A stretch of DNA of 64,000 nt from Phycisphaerae bacterium (GTDB lineage Bacteria > Planctomycetota > Phycisphaerae > Sedimentisphaerales > Anaerobacaceae), in contig JAPLMX010000128.1 of NCBI GenBank assembly GCA_026386805.1, positions 1 through 64,000 on the forward strand, given 5' to 3'. Positions 28,622 to 36,768 of the stretch are shown here, piece by piece. The translations under genes and the position numbers were made by a program. Under the pieces are notes generated by a model, which searched no databases, was not told the DNA's origin, and was given only the letters and a program-made list of their open reading frames with translations. The first letter of the stretch is position 1; each line of letters starts with the position of its first letter.

Positions 28622-29769
28622 GCTGATTCCCCCTCCAGCACCGGCTCCCGCCGCGCCAGGGATTCTCCCGGCGCCGCCGGCAACGTGTCCAATCCTTTGA
28701 GGCTCAGTCCGACCGCCAGCGCCAGATCCGCAAAGCCGTTCGGGCCTCCCTGGTCCATCTTGTCCGGGGCGTATTCAAAGCCGCGGAGCGGCTCCGCCAC
28801 CTCGACTTCCACCGACAGGTGACGCCGCAGAACGTCGAGCAGGACCTGCTCGTAGGCGCCCCCGCCCGCCACAACCGCCCGCTCCACGCGCTTGCCGCGA
28901 AACGTGACGGTGTAGTACCGCAGGCACAGCGAGATCTCGCCCGCCAATTGCTCCGAGGTCACGTTGAGGGCATCGACCACGTGGCGGCGCGTGGCGGCCT
29001 CGATCGAGTCATCCCGCTGCAAGCGCAAACGGAACGACTCGGCGTCCGGGGCGGCGATCCCCAGGGCCGCGGCCACGTCGTTATTGAACTGGCTCATGCC
29101 GAGGGCGATCTGCTTGACGAAACAGATGTCCCCGCCCCGGCCGAAAACCACGGTCGTATCCCGGTATCCAATATCGATGAAGATGATCGTTCCTTCCCTG
29201 TCCTCCTGGCGGCGCATGGTCCGCTCGAAGGCGCGGAACAAGGCGCACGGGGAAGCATCCACGGCGGCGGGCGTGAGCCCCGCTTCCTCCAGCAGCCGGA
29301 TGTGGGCCTCCACCGTCGCATGGTCCACGGCGAACAGGATGTATTCGTTCTTGACCTCGTCGCCCTGCTGCACGCTGCCCGCCAGGAGGTAGTCGATCAC
29401 ATCGCGGGCCGGGTCCAGCTCGAATCGCTCCGCCGCCTCCCGGCGCAGGATCTTGTCGGCCTGGTCCGTCTCGGCTTCCGGCAAGCGCAACGACGTGATC
29501 CGGACCTTGTCGACCGGCAGCACCGAGACGACGTCGCGTCCCCGGAACTGGCCGTCGGCCAACAACTGCTGAATGGCCGCAATAACGGCCCTCTCCCACT
29601 CCGGGGTGTCACAGGCAAGAGCGACATCCATTGGGGCTCGGCGGGCCGCCAGCACCTTCACCTTGCCGTCCCGGACGGCCAGTTGGACCATCTTCAGGCT
29701 GCGGTGGCCGATGTCCAGACCGATGGGCTGGATCCTATGGTTCGCCGTTATCCAATTCACTGTCCGCAT
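28618..29769 (-). CDS. pilM: PilM-like actin-fold ATPase
   Basis: IGLDIGHRSLKMVQL; TIIFIDIGYRDTTVVF; VVAGGGAYEQVLLDVL. Confidence 0.9.
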   Translation of the reverse strand: MRTVNWITANHRIQPIGLDIGHRSLKMVQLAVRDGKVKVLAARRAPMDVALACDTPEWERAVIAAIQQLLADGQFRGRDVVSVLPVDKVRITSLRLPEAETDQADKILRREAAERFELDPARDVIDYLLAGSVQQGDEVKNEYILFAVDHATVEAHIRLLEEAGLTPAAVDASPCALFRAFERTMRRQEDREGTIIFIDIGYRDTTVVFGRGGDICFVKQIALGMSQFNNDVAAALGIAAPDAESFRLRLQRDDSIEAATRRHVVDALNVTSEQLAGEISLCLRYYTVTFRGKRVERAVVAGGGAYEQVLLDVLRRHLSVEVEVAEPLRGFEYAPDKMDQGGPNGFADLALAVGLSLKGLDTLPAAPGESLARREPVLEGESA

Positions 29770-29786
29770 AATAGAAACGATTCAAC

Positions 29787-30326
29787 TCAATTCGAAACCG
29801 TGATATACCCCGTGACAGGCTCCACGTTGACGGTCCTGGTTATGTCCCCCGCTCGTAGCGTAATCACGCCGCTGTTCAGGCTATCTCCGTTGCCGTTGAA
29901 AGGGCTGCCCAAGAGGTCGAAGCCAACCTTGTCTGTTCCATCGAAGGGGGCGAAATCGACGCTGGCAATCTCTACTTGGGCGAGTCGGCCATCGCCCTGA
30001 AAAGTGACGACGTACTCAGGCCGCTTCGTGATAGGATGGGGAACGTTGTTTCCTCCCTGATCTACGACCCGGTACTGGTAGTAGATCCCAGCCGCCGTCT
30101 TATCGAACACGACGGCGTACCTCTGTCCCCTGCTGATGGACATGCTCTTGGCGTACTCCAGATCGGCCGCTACCATGTTCACGGCCGCGCGGAGCTGCAT
30201 GCTCCCGGCGGAAGAAGCCATCGGCACGACAATCGCCGCCGCAATGGCGAGGATGGCCACAACGATCAGTAACTCGATCATCGTGAACCCGTGTCGAGCG
30301 ATTCTTACATTCATGTTTCGGCACAT
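29787..30326 (-). CDS. type II secretion/pilus prepilin (GspH-like)
   Basis: ARHGFTMIELLIVVAILAIAAAIVVP prepilin signal. Confidence 0.88.
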   Translation of the reverse strand: MCRNMNVRIARHGFTMIELLIVVAILAIAAAIVVPMASSAGSMQLRAAVNMVAADLEYAKSMSISRGQRYAVVFDKTAAGIYYQYRVVDQGGNNVPHPITKRPEYVVTFQGDGRLAQVEIASVDFAPFDGTDKVGFDLLGSPFNGNGDSLNSGVITLRAGDITRTVNVEPVTGYITVSN

Positions 30327-30702
30327 TCTAACCCTACCTCCGTTGGCAATTTCGGTCCGTTCGCGGCGCGCCTTTACTCCCGGCGCCCCTTCCTCCGGGA
30401 ACCGCAGGTCCGGCAGTCCCCTATGCTCCGGCCGGGGCCTCGGCCCCCCAACGTCCGCAACGTCTGCAAATCTTCGCCCTGGCCGATACAGCCGGAACAT
30501 CCGATCCATCCGACAGCGCACGTCCGGAAAACCCCCGTCGCTCAGAGCTTCCCGACCGGCCTCGGCCCCTCGGCGTGGCGCGGCCGATCTGGCGCGTCCC
30601 ACTCCCTGCGTCGGGGAAAAGCCTCGCGATTTTCCCGACCCCCACCAATAGGTCTGATAAGCGACCATGCTTTTGACATTGGGCCGGCGCATCGAAGTCC
30701 TG

Positions 30703-31869
30703 CTACTCCCACCTGCGAATACTCTTGAAGAACCCGCCGGCGGCCGGACTCCAGGAGATCTGGCTCCCCGTTGCGTCGTTGACAATCGCCGCCTTCATCG
30801 GATCCGCGATGATCGTCACGGTCGAGAGAGAGCCATCCAGCGTCCCCCCGACAAACAGCCCCCCGACAATGGTGATGGATACCGAGTCCTGGATGCTGAC
30901 ATTACCACCCACGACGACAAGGCCCTCAATCAGCAGATTATTAACATTCTCGATCACGAGGTTGCCACTCACATAGAGCGCCGGCAGGCTCTTGGCCGCG
31001 ACAATCTCGCTCGCGTTCGCGTTGGCGCGTATGGTGAGATCGCCCTCCACGAGCAGCATACCCTTGATGTTCACTGTCTCGGTGATGTCGAGATCGCCTA
31101 CGTAATGCCAAATATTGCCATCAAGCAGGCATGGTCCGGCGGGCAAAGCTCCACCGGACAGGAGGTGGGTGGAATACTTCGAGTTCGAGTAGCCGTCGTT
31201 CACAGGACACGGACCCAGCGAGGGTGCCTGCAGATAAAGCTGACCTGTCCTGGTGCCCGTACCCGCCAAGCTGGCGGCGAAGACATCGCCATAGATCGCG
31301 CCATTGTTGGTCAAACCGTTTGGGGTGTAGACATCGCCGTAGACTTTCACGCCATTCCAGAGCGTGGTGTTCGCGCCAACGGCCAGGGCGATGCACGGGT
31401 CCAGCCGCAATCGGGCAGCCAGACGGCTGCGCCCGGTCTTCTCGCCGTTGGCGAGTTTTCGGTACGCTTCACACTTAATGTCATACGTGCAGTAGTCGCC
31501 CGGATCCGGCTGCTCGATCTTCGCAATGTCGTAGTAATCCTGACTGCCGGCCACCAATTGTTGGGCCGTGGCACCATTTGTCCAGAAGCTTGCCGGCACA
31601 TCCTGCGGATGAAGAATCAGCCCCCGGGCATGTTCGAGGCCCGACTGGGCCAACTGGTCCATCTGCACGCGTAGAAGTGTATTGGCTCCGCAGGCCAGTT
31701 CGGTATCCATGCGTGCGACGAAGCCCATGGAAATGATGCTTATCGCCATCACGATCAACAGGACCATCAGCAAGGCGATGCCCTTGCGGCGATGGGTGAT
31801 GGATGATGGATGATGGATGATTTCAGACATTCTTGACTCTTGCCTTCTTCCCGTAGTTTTCTTAATCAT
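30703..31869 (-). CDS. PilX-like pilus assembly protein with bactofilin-like beta-repeat region
   Basis: RRKGIALLMVLLIVMAISIISMGFVAR; repetitive VNIKGMLLVEGDLTIRA/LYVSGNLVIENV. Confidence 0.65.
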   Translation of the reverse strand: MIKKTTGRRQESRMSEIIHHPSSITHRRKGIALLMVLLIVMAISIISMGFVARMDTELACGANTLLRVQMDQLAQSGLEHARGLILHPQDVPASFWTNGATAQQLVAGSQDYYDIAKIEQPDPGDYCTYDIKCEAYRKLANGEKTGRSRLAARLRLDPCIALAVGANTTLWNGVKVYGDVYTPNGLTNNGAIYGDVFAASLAGTGTRTGQLYLQAPSLGPCPVNDGYSNSKYSTHLLSGGALPAGPCLLDGNIWHYVGDLDITETVNIKGMLLVEGDLTIRANANASEIVAAKSLPALYVSGNLVIENVNNLLIEGLVVVGGNVSIQDSVSITIVGGLFVGGTLDGSLSTVTIIADPMKAAIVNDATGSQISWSPAAGGFFKSIRRWE

Positions 31870-32539
31870 CGTCGCTCACTAACGCAAGCGGGGCTCCATT
31901 GAGCAAATTCTGGGCCGAGGCGAGCAGAGTCGTGTCGATCTCATAGTGATGAACACCGTTGTTTTCCGCCAAGTCAAATGAGATCGTAAGCCGCCGGGTG
32001 CAGGGCGGACACGGGTCCTTGGCAAACGAGACATTGCTGCATCCTCGGAGGATGACGGGCTCTCGCACCACGTCCTCCATGGCCTGGTATTTTTGCACGA
32101 GAGCCGTCTTGGTCTCTGCCTGCGCCAATCTGCTCAATATCGGGTCCGTCTCAGGTAATCCCAGAGCCGCCAGAACGGTCGGGCTGGTCTTCAAATCGAA
32201 TTCCAGCAACTTCAACTCATGCTTTGCGTCGTCATACTCGATATAGACGATCTCGTTGACATCAATCCGGTTGGGCTGATAGTGGTCGGTCGTCCAGAGG
32301 ACGAGGTCGCTGCCGGGTCCGGCACAGACAAGTCTGCTCGTTCGGATCAGTTCGGAGATTCGCAGGGTCGCATAGCGAAGCTGCATCTGCGCACGGATCG
32401 TGTCATCCGCATCGCGAGCGCCTACGCTCATGGCAAAGGCCAGCGTGGCCACGGCCGCGAGAACGATGCTCGTGATCAGCATCCCGATCTGCAGCTCGAT
32501 GACCGTAAACCCCGGAGTATGTCGAGCGATTCGCATCAA
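31862..32539 (-). CDS. prepilin-type protein (PilW-like)
   Basis: RHTPGFTVIELQIGMLITSIVLAAVATLAFA. Confidence 0.8.
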   Translation of the reverse strand: MMRIARHTPGFTVIELQIGMLITSIVLAAVATLAFAMSVGARDADDTIRAQMQLRYATLRISELIRTSRLVCAGPGSDLVLWTTDHYQPNRIDVNEIVYIEYDDAKHELKLLEFDLKTSPTVLAALGLPETDPILSRLAQAETKTALVQKYQAMEDVVREPVILRGCSNVSFAKDPCPPCTRRLTISFDLAENNGVHHYEIDTTLLASAQNLLNGAPLALVSDDD

Positions 32540-32590
32540 AATCTCACCGTGTGAACTACGTCCAGATCATGTGACACAACTTGCCTCCGT

Positions 32591-32725
32591 CTGTCATCCT
32601 GAGCGAAGCGAAGAGCCTGTCCTGAGCCTCCCGAAGGAATCTGGGCCGCGGAGGAAAAACGGCTTACGCCACGCGAGATCCCCCTTTTCATAGGCCAGAT
32701 GCTTCACTTCGTTCAGCATGACAAT
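32591..32725. repeat. dispersed repeat CTGTCATCCTGAGCGAAGCG...ATGCTTCACTTCGTTCAGCATGACA
   Basis: Paralogous with 43704-43827; ends complementary. Confidence 0.7.
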
Positions 32726-32743
32726 GCAATTGGTCGGTTCGAG

Positions 32744-33170
32744 TCATTTACTGATCAGACGGCTGAGGGTCGCGATTTCCCGCCCTTGATAGCCGACGCG
32801 GATCGACACGCGAATGAAGTTGGACGGCAGGTCCCCGCTTTCCTGGGGCACCCGGACGTCCGCGCAGACCACCTGTCGGCTGAAGTTGGTGTACATCGGG
32901 TCCGTGAATACGACATCCCCGGCGTCCTTGACCTGCCCCTGCGTCTCGGTGCGGCCATTCCACGTCGAGACGATCTGGCCCGTCGGCGTCGCCACGATCC
33001 GTTCCAGCAGGTCGTTCGCCAGTTTGGCCGCGAGAGTCACCCGCAGCCCCTCGGCCTGGACCGCGGCACCGCTGGAAAAGGGAAGCAACACGCCGGCCGC
33101 CGCCAGGCCCAGAAGGACCAGGGCCATCGTGGCCTCGACCAGCGTGAAGCCGGATCGCCTCGTCCCCATG
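32744..33170 (-). CDS. prepilin-type protein (PilV/GspI-like)
   Basis: MGTRRSGFTLVEATMALVLLGLAAAGVLLPF. Confidence 0.8.
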
Positions 33171-33226
33171 TCATTGCGAGTCGGTGAGCCGCTTCGCGGC
33201 GAGTAGGAGAAAGAAACGCTTTGGGT

Positions 33227-33253
33227 GCCACGCCCAAGCGCAGCTTGAGCGTG
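33227..33253. repeat. palindrome GCCACGCCCAAGCGCAGCTTGAGCGTG
   Basis: Read directly. Confidence 0.6.
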
Positions 33254-33284
33254 TCTTTCTGTGCGGCGGGACGCATCCAGGCAA

Positions 33285-33310
33285 GCACGGTCAAACAAGT
33301 TTGGCCGTGC
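33285..33310. repeat. palindrome GCACGGTCAAACAAGTTTGGCCGTGC
   Basis: Read directly. Confidence 0.75.
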
Positions 33311-33391
33311 CACCCGACCCGTCGGTTTCTTAGGAGCGCAGCGAAGCAATCTCCCCTGCGGAGAGGGTCTGCGAGAAGCCGGCATTCTCCA

Positions 33392-33537
33392 GGTGGCAGC
33401 CTCAAGGCCAAAGGCCTTGGGGATGGTTCGTGTCGTGGGCGTCTCGCCCGCGATTCGAAGGCAGGATGCCTTCGACACGGCGCGGCCGGGATGGCCGCGA
33501 CACAGGCCATCCCCAAGCTGCGCGTGAGGCTGCCACC
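33392..33537. repeat. compound nested palindrome (outer GGTGGCAGCCTCA...TGAGGCTGCCACC)
   Basis: Outer arms enclose GGGGATGG/CCATCCCC arms which enclose a GGGCGTCTCGCCC/GGCAGGATGCC element. Confidence 0.8.
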
Positions 33538-33572
33538 CAGTACCCTTGTACTGGTCAAAGGTCCATTGGCAA

Positions 33573-34079
33573 TCAATAATCATAGTAGGCCGTTCCATCA
33601 TCGCGTGTCCCTGTGTTGTCAGGTCTGATCTCGCCGGTCGCCGGCTTGTAGATCCAGCCGTGACTGTCGTCGGCCACCGCGGGAAAAGCCTCGCCGTCGC
33701 CGAGAAACTGTACCGTGTCCTTATTATTGAAAGGATTGGCGGGTATCTTGGACAGGTAGGGCCCGTAAGGATAACCGGCGGTCCCCCGCCCAGCCGTGTC
33801 GCCCCCGGCGTTACTGGACAACATAGCCTGATCGAAGAAAGCCTGTTCGGTCGGAGTGGCGGCCGCGTTGCCGTTGGGATAGCCGGGCGCAACTTCCTTG
33901 TGCTGGCTCGTATAGACCGGGAGGAATCGACGGAGCAGATTCAGGTTCATTGCCAGGGTGGTTTCGCGGGCCCCCGTGGTGCTTTTGCCTATGGCCGGAA
34001 TGACAATGCCGGCCAGGATCCCGAGCAGCACCACCACGATCAGAATCTCAACCAGCGTGAAGGCCCTTGCTTGTCTCAT
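33573..34079 (-). CDS. prepilin-type (GspG-like) protein
   Basis: MRQARAFTLVEILIVVVLLGILAGIVIPAI. Confidence 0.88.
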   Translation of the reverse strand: MRQARAFTLVEILIVVVLLGILAGIVIPAIGKSTTGARETTLAMNLNLLRRFLPVYTSQHKEVAPGYPNGNAAATPTEQAFFDQAMLSSNAGGDTAGRGTAGYPYGPYLSKIPANPFNNKDTVQFLGDGEAFPAVADDSHGWIYKPATGEIRPDNTGTRDDGTAYYDY

Positions 34080-34117
34080 TGCTGACCCTTTCTATTACCC
34101 CGTTCGCCGGGTCGCAA

Positions 34118-34152
34118 GGTCCCCCAACGCGATGCCTCGCGTTGGGGAGCCC
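34118..34152. repeat. palindrome GGTCCCCCAACGCGATGCCTCGCGTTGGGGAGCCC
   Basis: Same family as the element nested at about 6974-7012. Confidence 0.75.
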
Positions 34153-34157
34153 ATTAA

Positions 34158-34201
34158 AAAGGCTGACCGGCTACGGGCAAGCCCTCGCACGGTCAGCCTG
34201 A
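34158..34201 (-). terminator. hairpin aaaaaggctgaccg...cggtcagcct between two pilin genes (possible terminator/attenuator)
   Basis: Inverted repeat; A-tract on + strand would be U-tract on the transcribed minus strand. Confidence 0.6.
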
Positions 34202-34230
34202 ATGACCTTGGTGACTATCCGACAGACATC

Positions 34231-34686
34231 TTAGAGAGTGTCGTGGCCGGCGATGGTGTCACCCGCGTGAATTTCGCCGGTCGCTTCAGTGTATGCCCAG
34301 CCAACGCCCGCGGCAGCAGGAACGGCAGCCAGGTTAGACAGACCATTGAACGGGTTCTCAGGAACTCTCTCCAGATACGGCCCGAAGCTGAATCCGTTGG
34401 CGGGATCTCTCACCTTGCTGGGCGTTCCGGCGTTCGCGCCGGCAGCGTTGGTGCAGTAGATCATCTGGCTTTCGAACGAGGCCATTAGCGGCGCCGCGTC
34501 GGCGTTGTGTTGGACCTTGTACAGCTCGATCTGGGACCGCAGGGTCTGCAGGTCGCTGGCCAGACTGTTCGTCTTGGCCTCGGTGCTGGCCTGGGTGAAC
34601 TGCGGAATGACGATCGCGGCCAAAATGCCCAGGATGACCACGACGATCAGGATTTCGACCAATGTGAAGCCTCTTTTTGCCTGCAT
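34231..34686 (-). CDS. type IV pilin/major pseudopilin (GspG/PilA-like)
   Basis: MQAKRGFTLVEILIVVVILGILAAIVIPQFTQAS; strong SD GAGGAGG. Confidence 0.92.
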   Translation of the reverse strand: MQAKRGFTLVEILIVVVILGILAAIVIPQFTQASTEAKTNSLASDLQTLRSQIELYKVQHNADAAPLMASFESQMIYCTNAAGANAGTPSKVRDPANGFSFGPYLERVPENPFNGLSNLAAVPAAAGVGWAYTEATGEIHAGDTIAGHDTL

Positions 34687-34761
34687 TTTTTGTCCTCCTC
34701 GCGAGTAGACATGTTTGAATGAGATCAGTTTCCTACACGGAACCGAACCTTTTCGTTGCAC

Positions 34762-34782
34762 CTTATCGACGGAATCGATAAG
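34762..34782. promoter_or_regulatory. inverted repeat CTTATCGAcggaaTCGATAAG upstream of the pilin gene
   Basis: 8-bp perfect arms, 5-bp spacer; operator-like. Confidence 0.45.
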
Positions 34783-34793
34783 TCACTTGACTT

Positions 34794-34828
34794 GGTCCCC
34801 CATCGCGACTCATCGCGGTTGGGATCCC
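34794..34828. repeat. palindrome GGTCCCCCATCGCGACTCATCGCGGTTGGGATCCC
   Basis: Same family as 34118-34152. Confidence 0.7.
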
Positions 34829-35163
34829 ATCGACCTGCTTTGCCTGAGCGTCAAACCCTCCAAAAGCACCGCAAATACGAACCCAACACCCGACTGCCTT
34901 ACTTCCATGCTTGCTGTTCGTGACGAATCTGGGAGCCTGTTAAGTGGCCGTCGGATATAGGTCCAACCGCGTTATCTGCGGCCCCCATTTCAGTTCATCC
35001 AAACCATAAGAATTGGGTGGCAAGGTGCCAAATGAAGGAAGGAGAACATCCGCAGATTACGCAGATTTTCACGGATTCAGGGGAGACAAATCGGCGTGGC
35101 CTACCATCCTTCTGAAGAATCTGCGCAAATCTGCGACGGAACGATATACTTTGCAAACCCACA

Positions 35164-35205
35164 AAAATGGGGGCGCACAGGCCGAAGCTCGTGCGCCCCC
35201 ATTTT
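35164..35205. terminator. 15-bp perfect inverted repeat AAAATGGGGGCGCAC...GTGCGCCCCCATTTT
   Basis: Read directly; terminator-like with A/T flanks. Confidence 0.6.
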
Positions 35206-35470
35206 ACTCAGGCGGTCACATAAAAGCAGAAGCATTGCGCATGCTTCGGGTAGACCAGCCTACCTGTACGCCAGTGCCGAAAGCACTTGACGAAGACCAG
35301 TCGGCCCCGTCTGGGCGCAGGGAATAAGCGATTTTTTGGACTCATTCGTAAAACCTTTCTCGGAACCTCTTGACTTACGGGGCCGGATGGTCGATAATAA
35401 GTGTGGATACAATTATCGTGGGCATCCTGCCCCAGCCCGTGGGTTTGATTCCGTTAAAACCACGGGAGAC

Positions 35471-35514
35471 AGCAAACTAAGGCCGTCAGTACCCGCTGAC
35501 GGCCTTAGTTTGCT
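35471..35514. terminator. 19-bp perfect inverted repeat AGCAAACTAAGGCCGTCAG-tacccg-CTGACGGCCTTAGTTTGCT
   Basis: Read directly; contains the stop codon of the 35505-36359 gene; bidirectional terminator-like. Confidence 0.8.
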
Positions 35515-36359
35515 TCATCGGCTTCTTCAACATCATTTCCAAGATCTTCGTCCTCTGGTAGACTCTCGATGAATATATCAAGATGCCTTTTCAGAAGCTC
35601 AATGTAGCGTTTCAGCTTCTTGGGCTTCAAGCCGACCTTGTTCATCCCGGATATTGTCAATTGCGCACCCACTCCCATGCCCAATTGAACGGTCCACGGC
35701 ACACTCCACGTCTCTATCACCTCTGGTTTGTTCTCTACCGTCTTAGTCGCCTTGGACAGATCAATCGTTCTCACGGGAGGTTTCTCCTCAACTGGCGCTT
35801 CTTCGTGCTTGTCTTCATTGTCGCCAGTATAATCTCCCTGAGAGAGCTTGGCAAAGTCAATTGTCGCGCGAAAGTCAGTAATAAACCCAGCGATAGCCTT
35901 TGGGTTGAACTTCTTTTCCCACTCCAAATAATTGCTGAGAATGTCATCCGGCGGAATACCATCAGTCTTGTACTTGTCCCATACTTCAGCATACACAGCG
36001 GGACTGAGTGCCGCTGCCTGGAGAAGCCCCTGCCGATCTGGATGGTTTCGTATGATCTTCACAGCAGCATCTGTGAGTCTGATCGCCCGCTTGTCCTTGT
36101 CGCCGGACACTTCTATGAGGCCGTATGCTTTTAGTGCGGCGACGGTTTGGATGACCAAGCCGCTCATTGACTTGTAGCCCCATTTTGTGTGAATCGCAGT
36201 GATCGGCACCTGCACCTGCTTGTAGGCGTCGTATACCTCTTTCGCTCTTTCGACAGCCTTCACCAAGTCCAGTGCAGGATAGTTCGGGCTGCGATCTCTG
36301 GGCCGTCTTGATTCCTGTCCAGCCTTGCTTTCTTTTGGCGATTCTGTGTTGTCCGTCAT
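35505..36359 (-). CDS. hypothetical protein (284 aa), DUF5343-like winged-helix region
   Basis: Clear promoter TTGACT-17-TATAGT upstream; ALKAYGLIEVSGDKDKRAIRLTDAA. Confidence 0.7.
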   Translation of the reverse strand: MTDNTESPKESKAGQESRRPRDRSPNYPALDLVKAVERAKEVYDAYKQVQVPITAIHTKWGYKSMSGLVIQTVAALKAYGLIEVSGDKDKRAIRLTDAAVKIIRNHPDRQGLLQAAALSPAVYAEVWDKYKTDGIPPDDILSNYLEWEKKFNPKAIAGFITDFRATIDFAKLSQGDYTGDNEDKHEEAPVEEKPPVRTIDLSKATKTVENKPEVIETWSVPWTVQLGMGVGAQLTISGMNKVGLKPKKLKRYIELLKRHLDIFIESLPEDEDLGNDVEEADEAN

Positions 36360-36382
36360 AGTATAACTCCTTTCTGTTCAGA

Positions 36383-36411
36383 ACTATACACAGTACATCG
36401 GGCCAAGTCAA
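36383..36411 (-). promoter_or_regulatory. sigma70-type promoter TTGACT-17-TATAGT for the hypothetical gene
   Basis: Read on the minus strand. Confidence 0.6.
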
Positions 36412-36452
36412 ATATAATATATCGCCCAAACAGAGATTCATTGATTTTTTTA

Positions 36453-36481
36453 TTGACGCCGCAATCGCCGTGGAGTAGAGT
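36453..36481 (+). promoter_or_regulatory. sigma70-type promoter TTGACG-17-TAGAGT upstream of the tRNA
   Basis: Read directly. Confidence 0.55.
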
Positions 36482-36537
36482 ACATGAAAATGCCCCGCAG
36501 GGCGTCTTGCAAGGGCCACCCCACAGGGCATTTGGTT

Positions 36538-36622
36538 GGACGGTTGGTCGAGTGGTTTATGGCGCCTCCCTTACAAGGAGGTAAGGTTTCGACCTTCGGG
36601 GGTTCGAATCCCCCACCGTCCG
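36538..36622 (+). tRNA. class II tRNA with anticodon UAC (Val codon) on a tRNA-Ser-like body
   Basis: Acceptor GGACGGT/ACCGTCC, anticodon stem CCTCC/GGAGG with loop CTTACAA, variable arm AAGGT-TTCG-ACCTT, T arm GGGGG-TTCGAAT-CCCCC, G73, no encoded CCA. Confidence 0.88.
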
Positions 36623-36631
36623 GTAACATTT

Positions 36632-36675
36632 GAAAGGACGTGCGTCTGCTTGATCGGCCTTCGCCACGTCCTTTC
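36632..36675. terminator. 11-bp inverted repeat GAAAGGACGTG...CACGTCCTTTC downstream of the tRNA
   Basis: Read directly; possible terminator. Confidence 0.5.
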
Positions 36676-36768
36676 TCGGCCGCCCGATGCAGGAGCACCG
36701 ATGCAGCGTACTTACTTTATCGGTTTCTCAGTCTTCTGTCAAGGGGCAATTGGTAATGGGAGACGAGA

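Noticed and set aside
33221-33628. Small ORFs across the pilin-operon palindromes
   Set aside because: They translate repeat DNA (e.g. FGRATRPVGF, RRQDAFDTARPGWPRH) and have no independent support.
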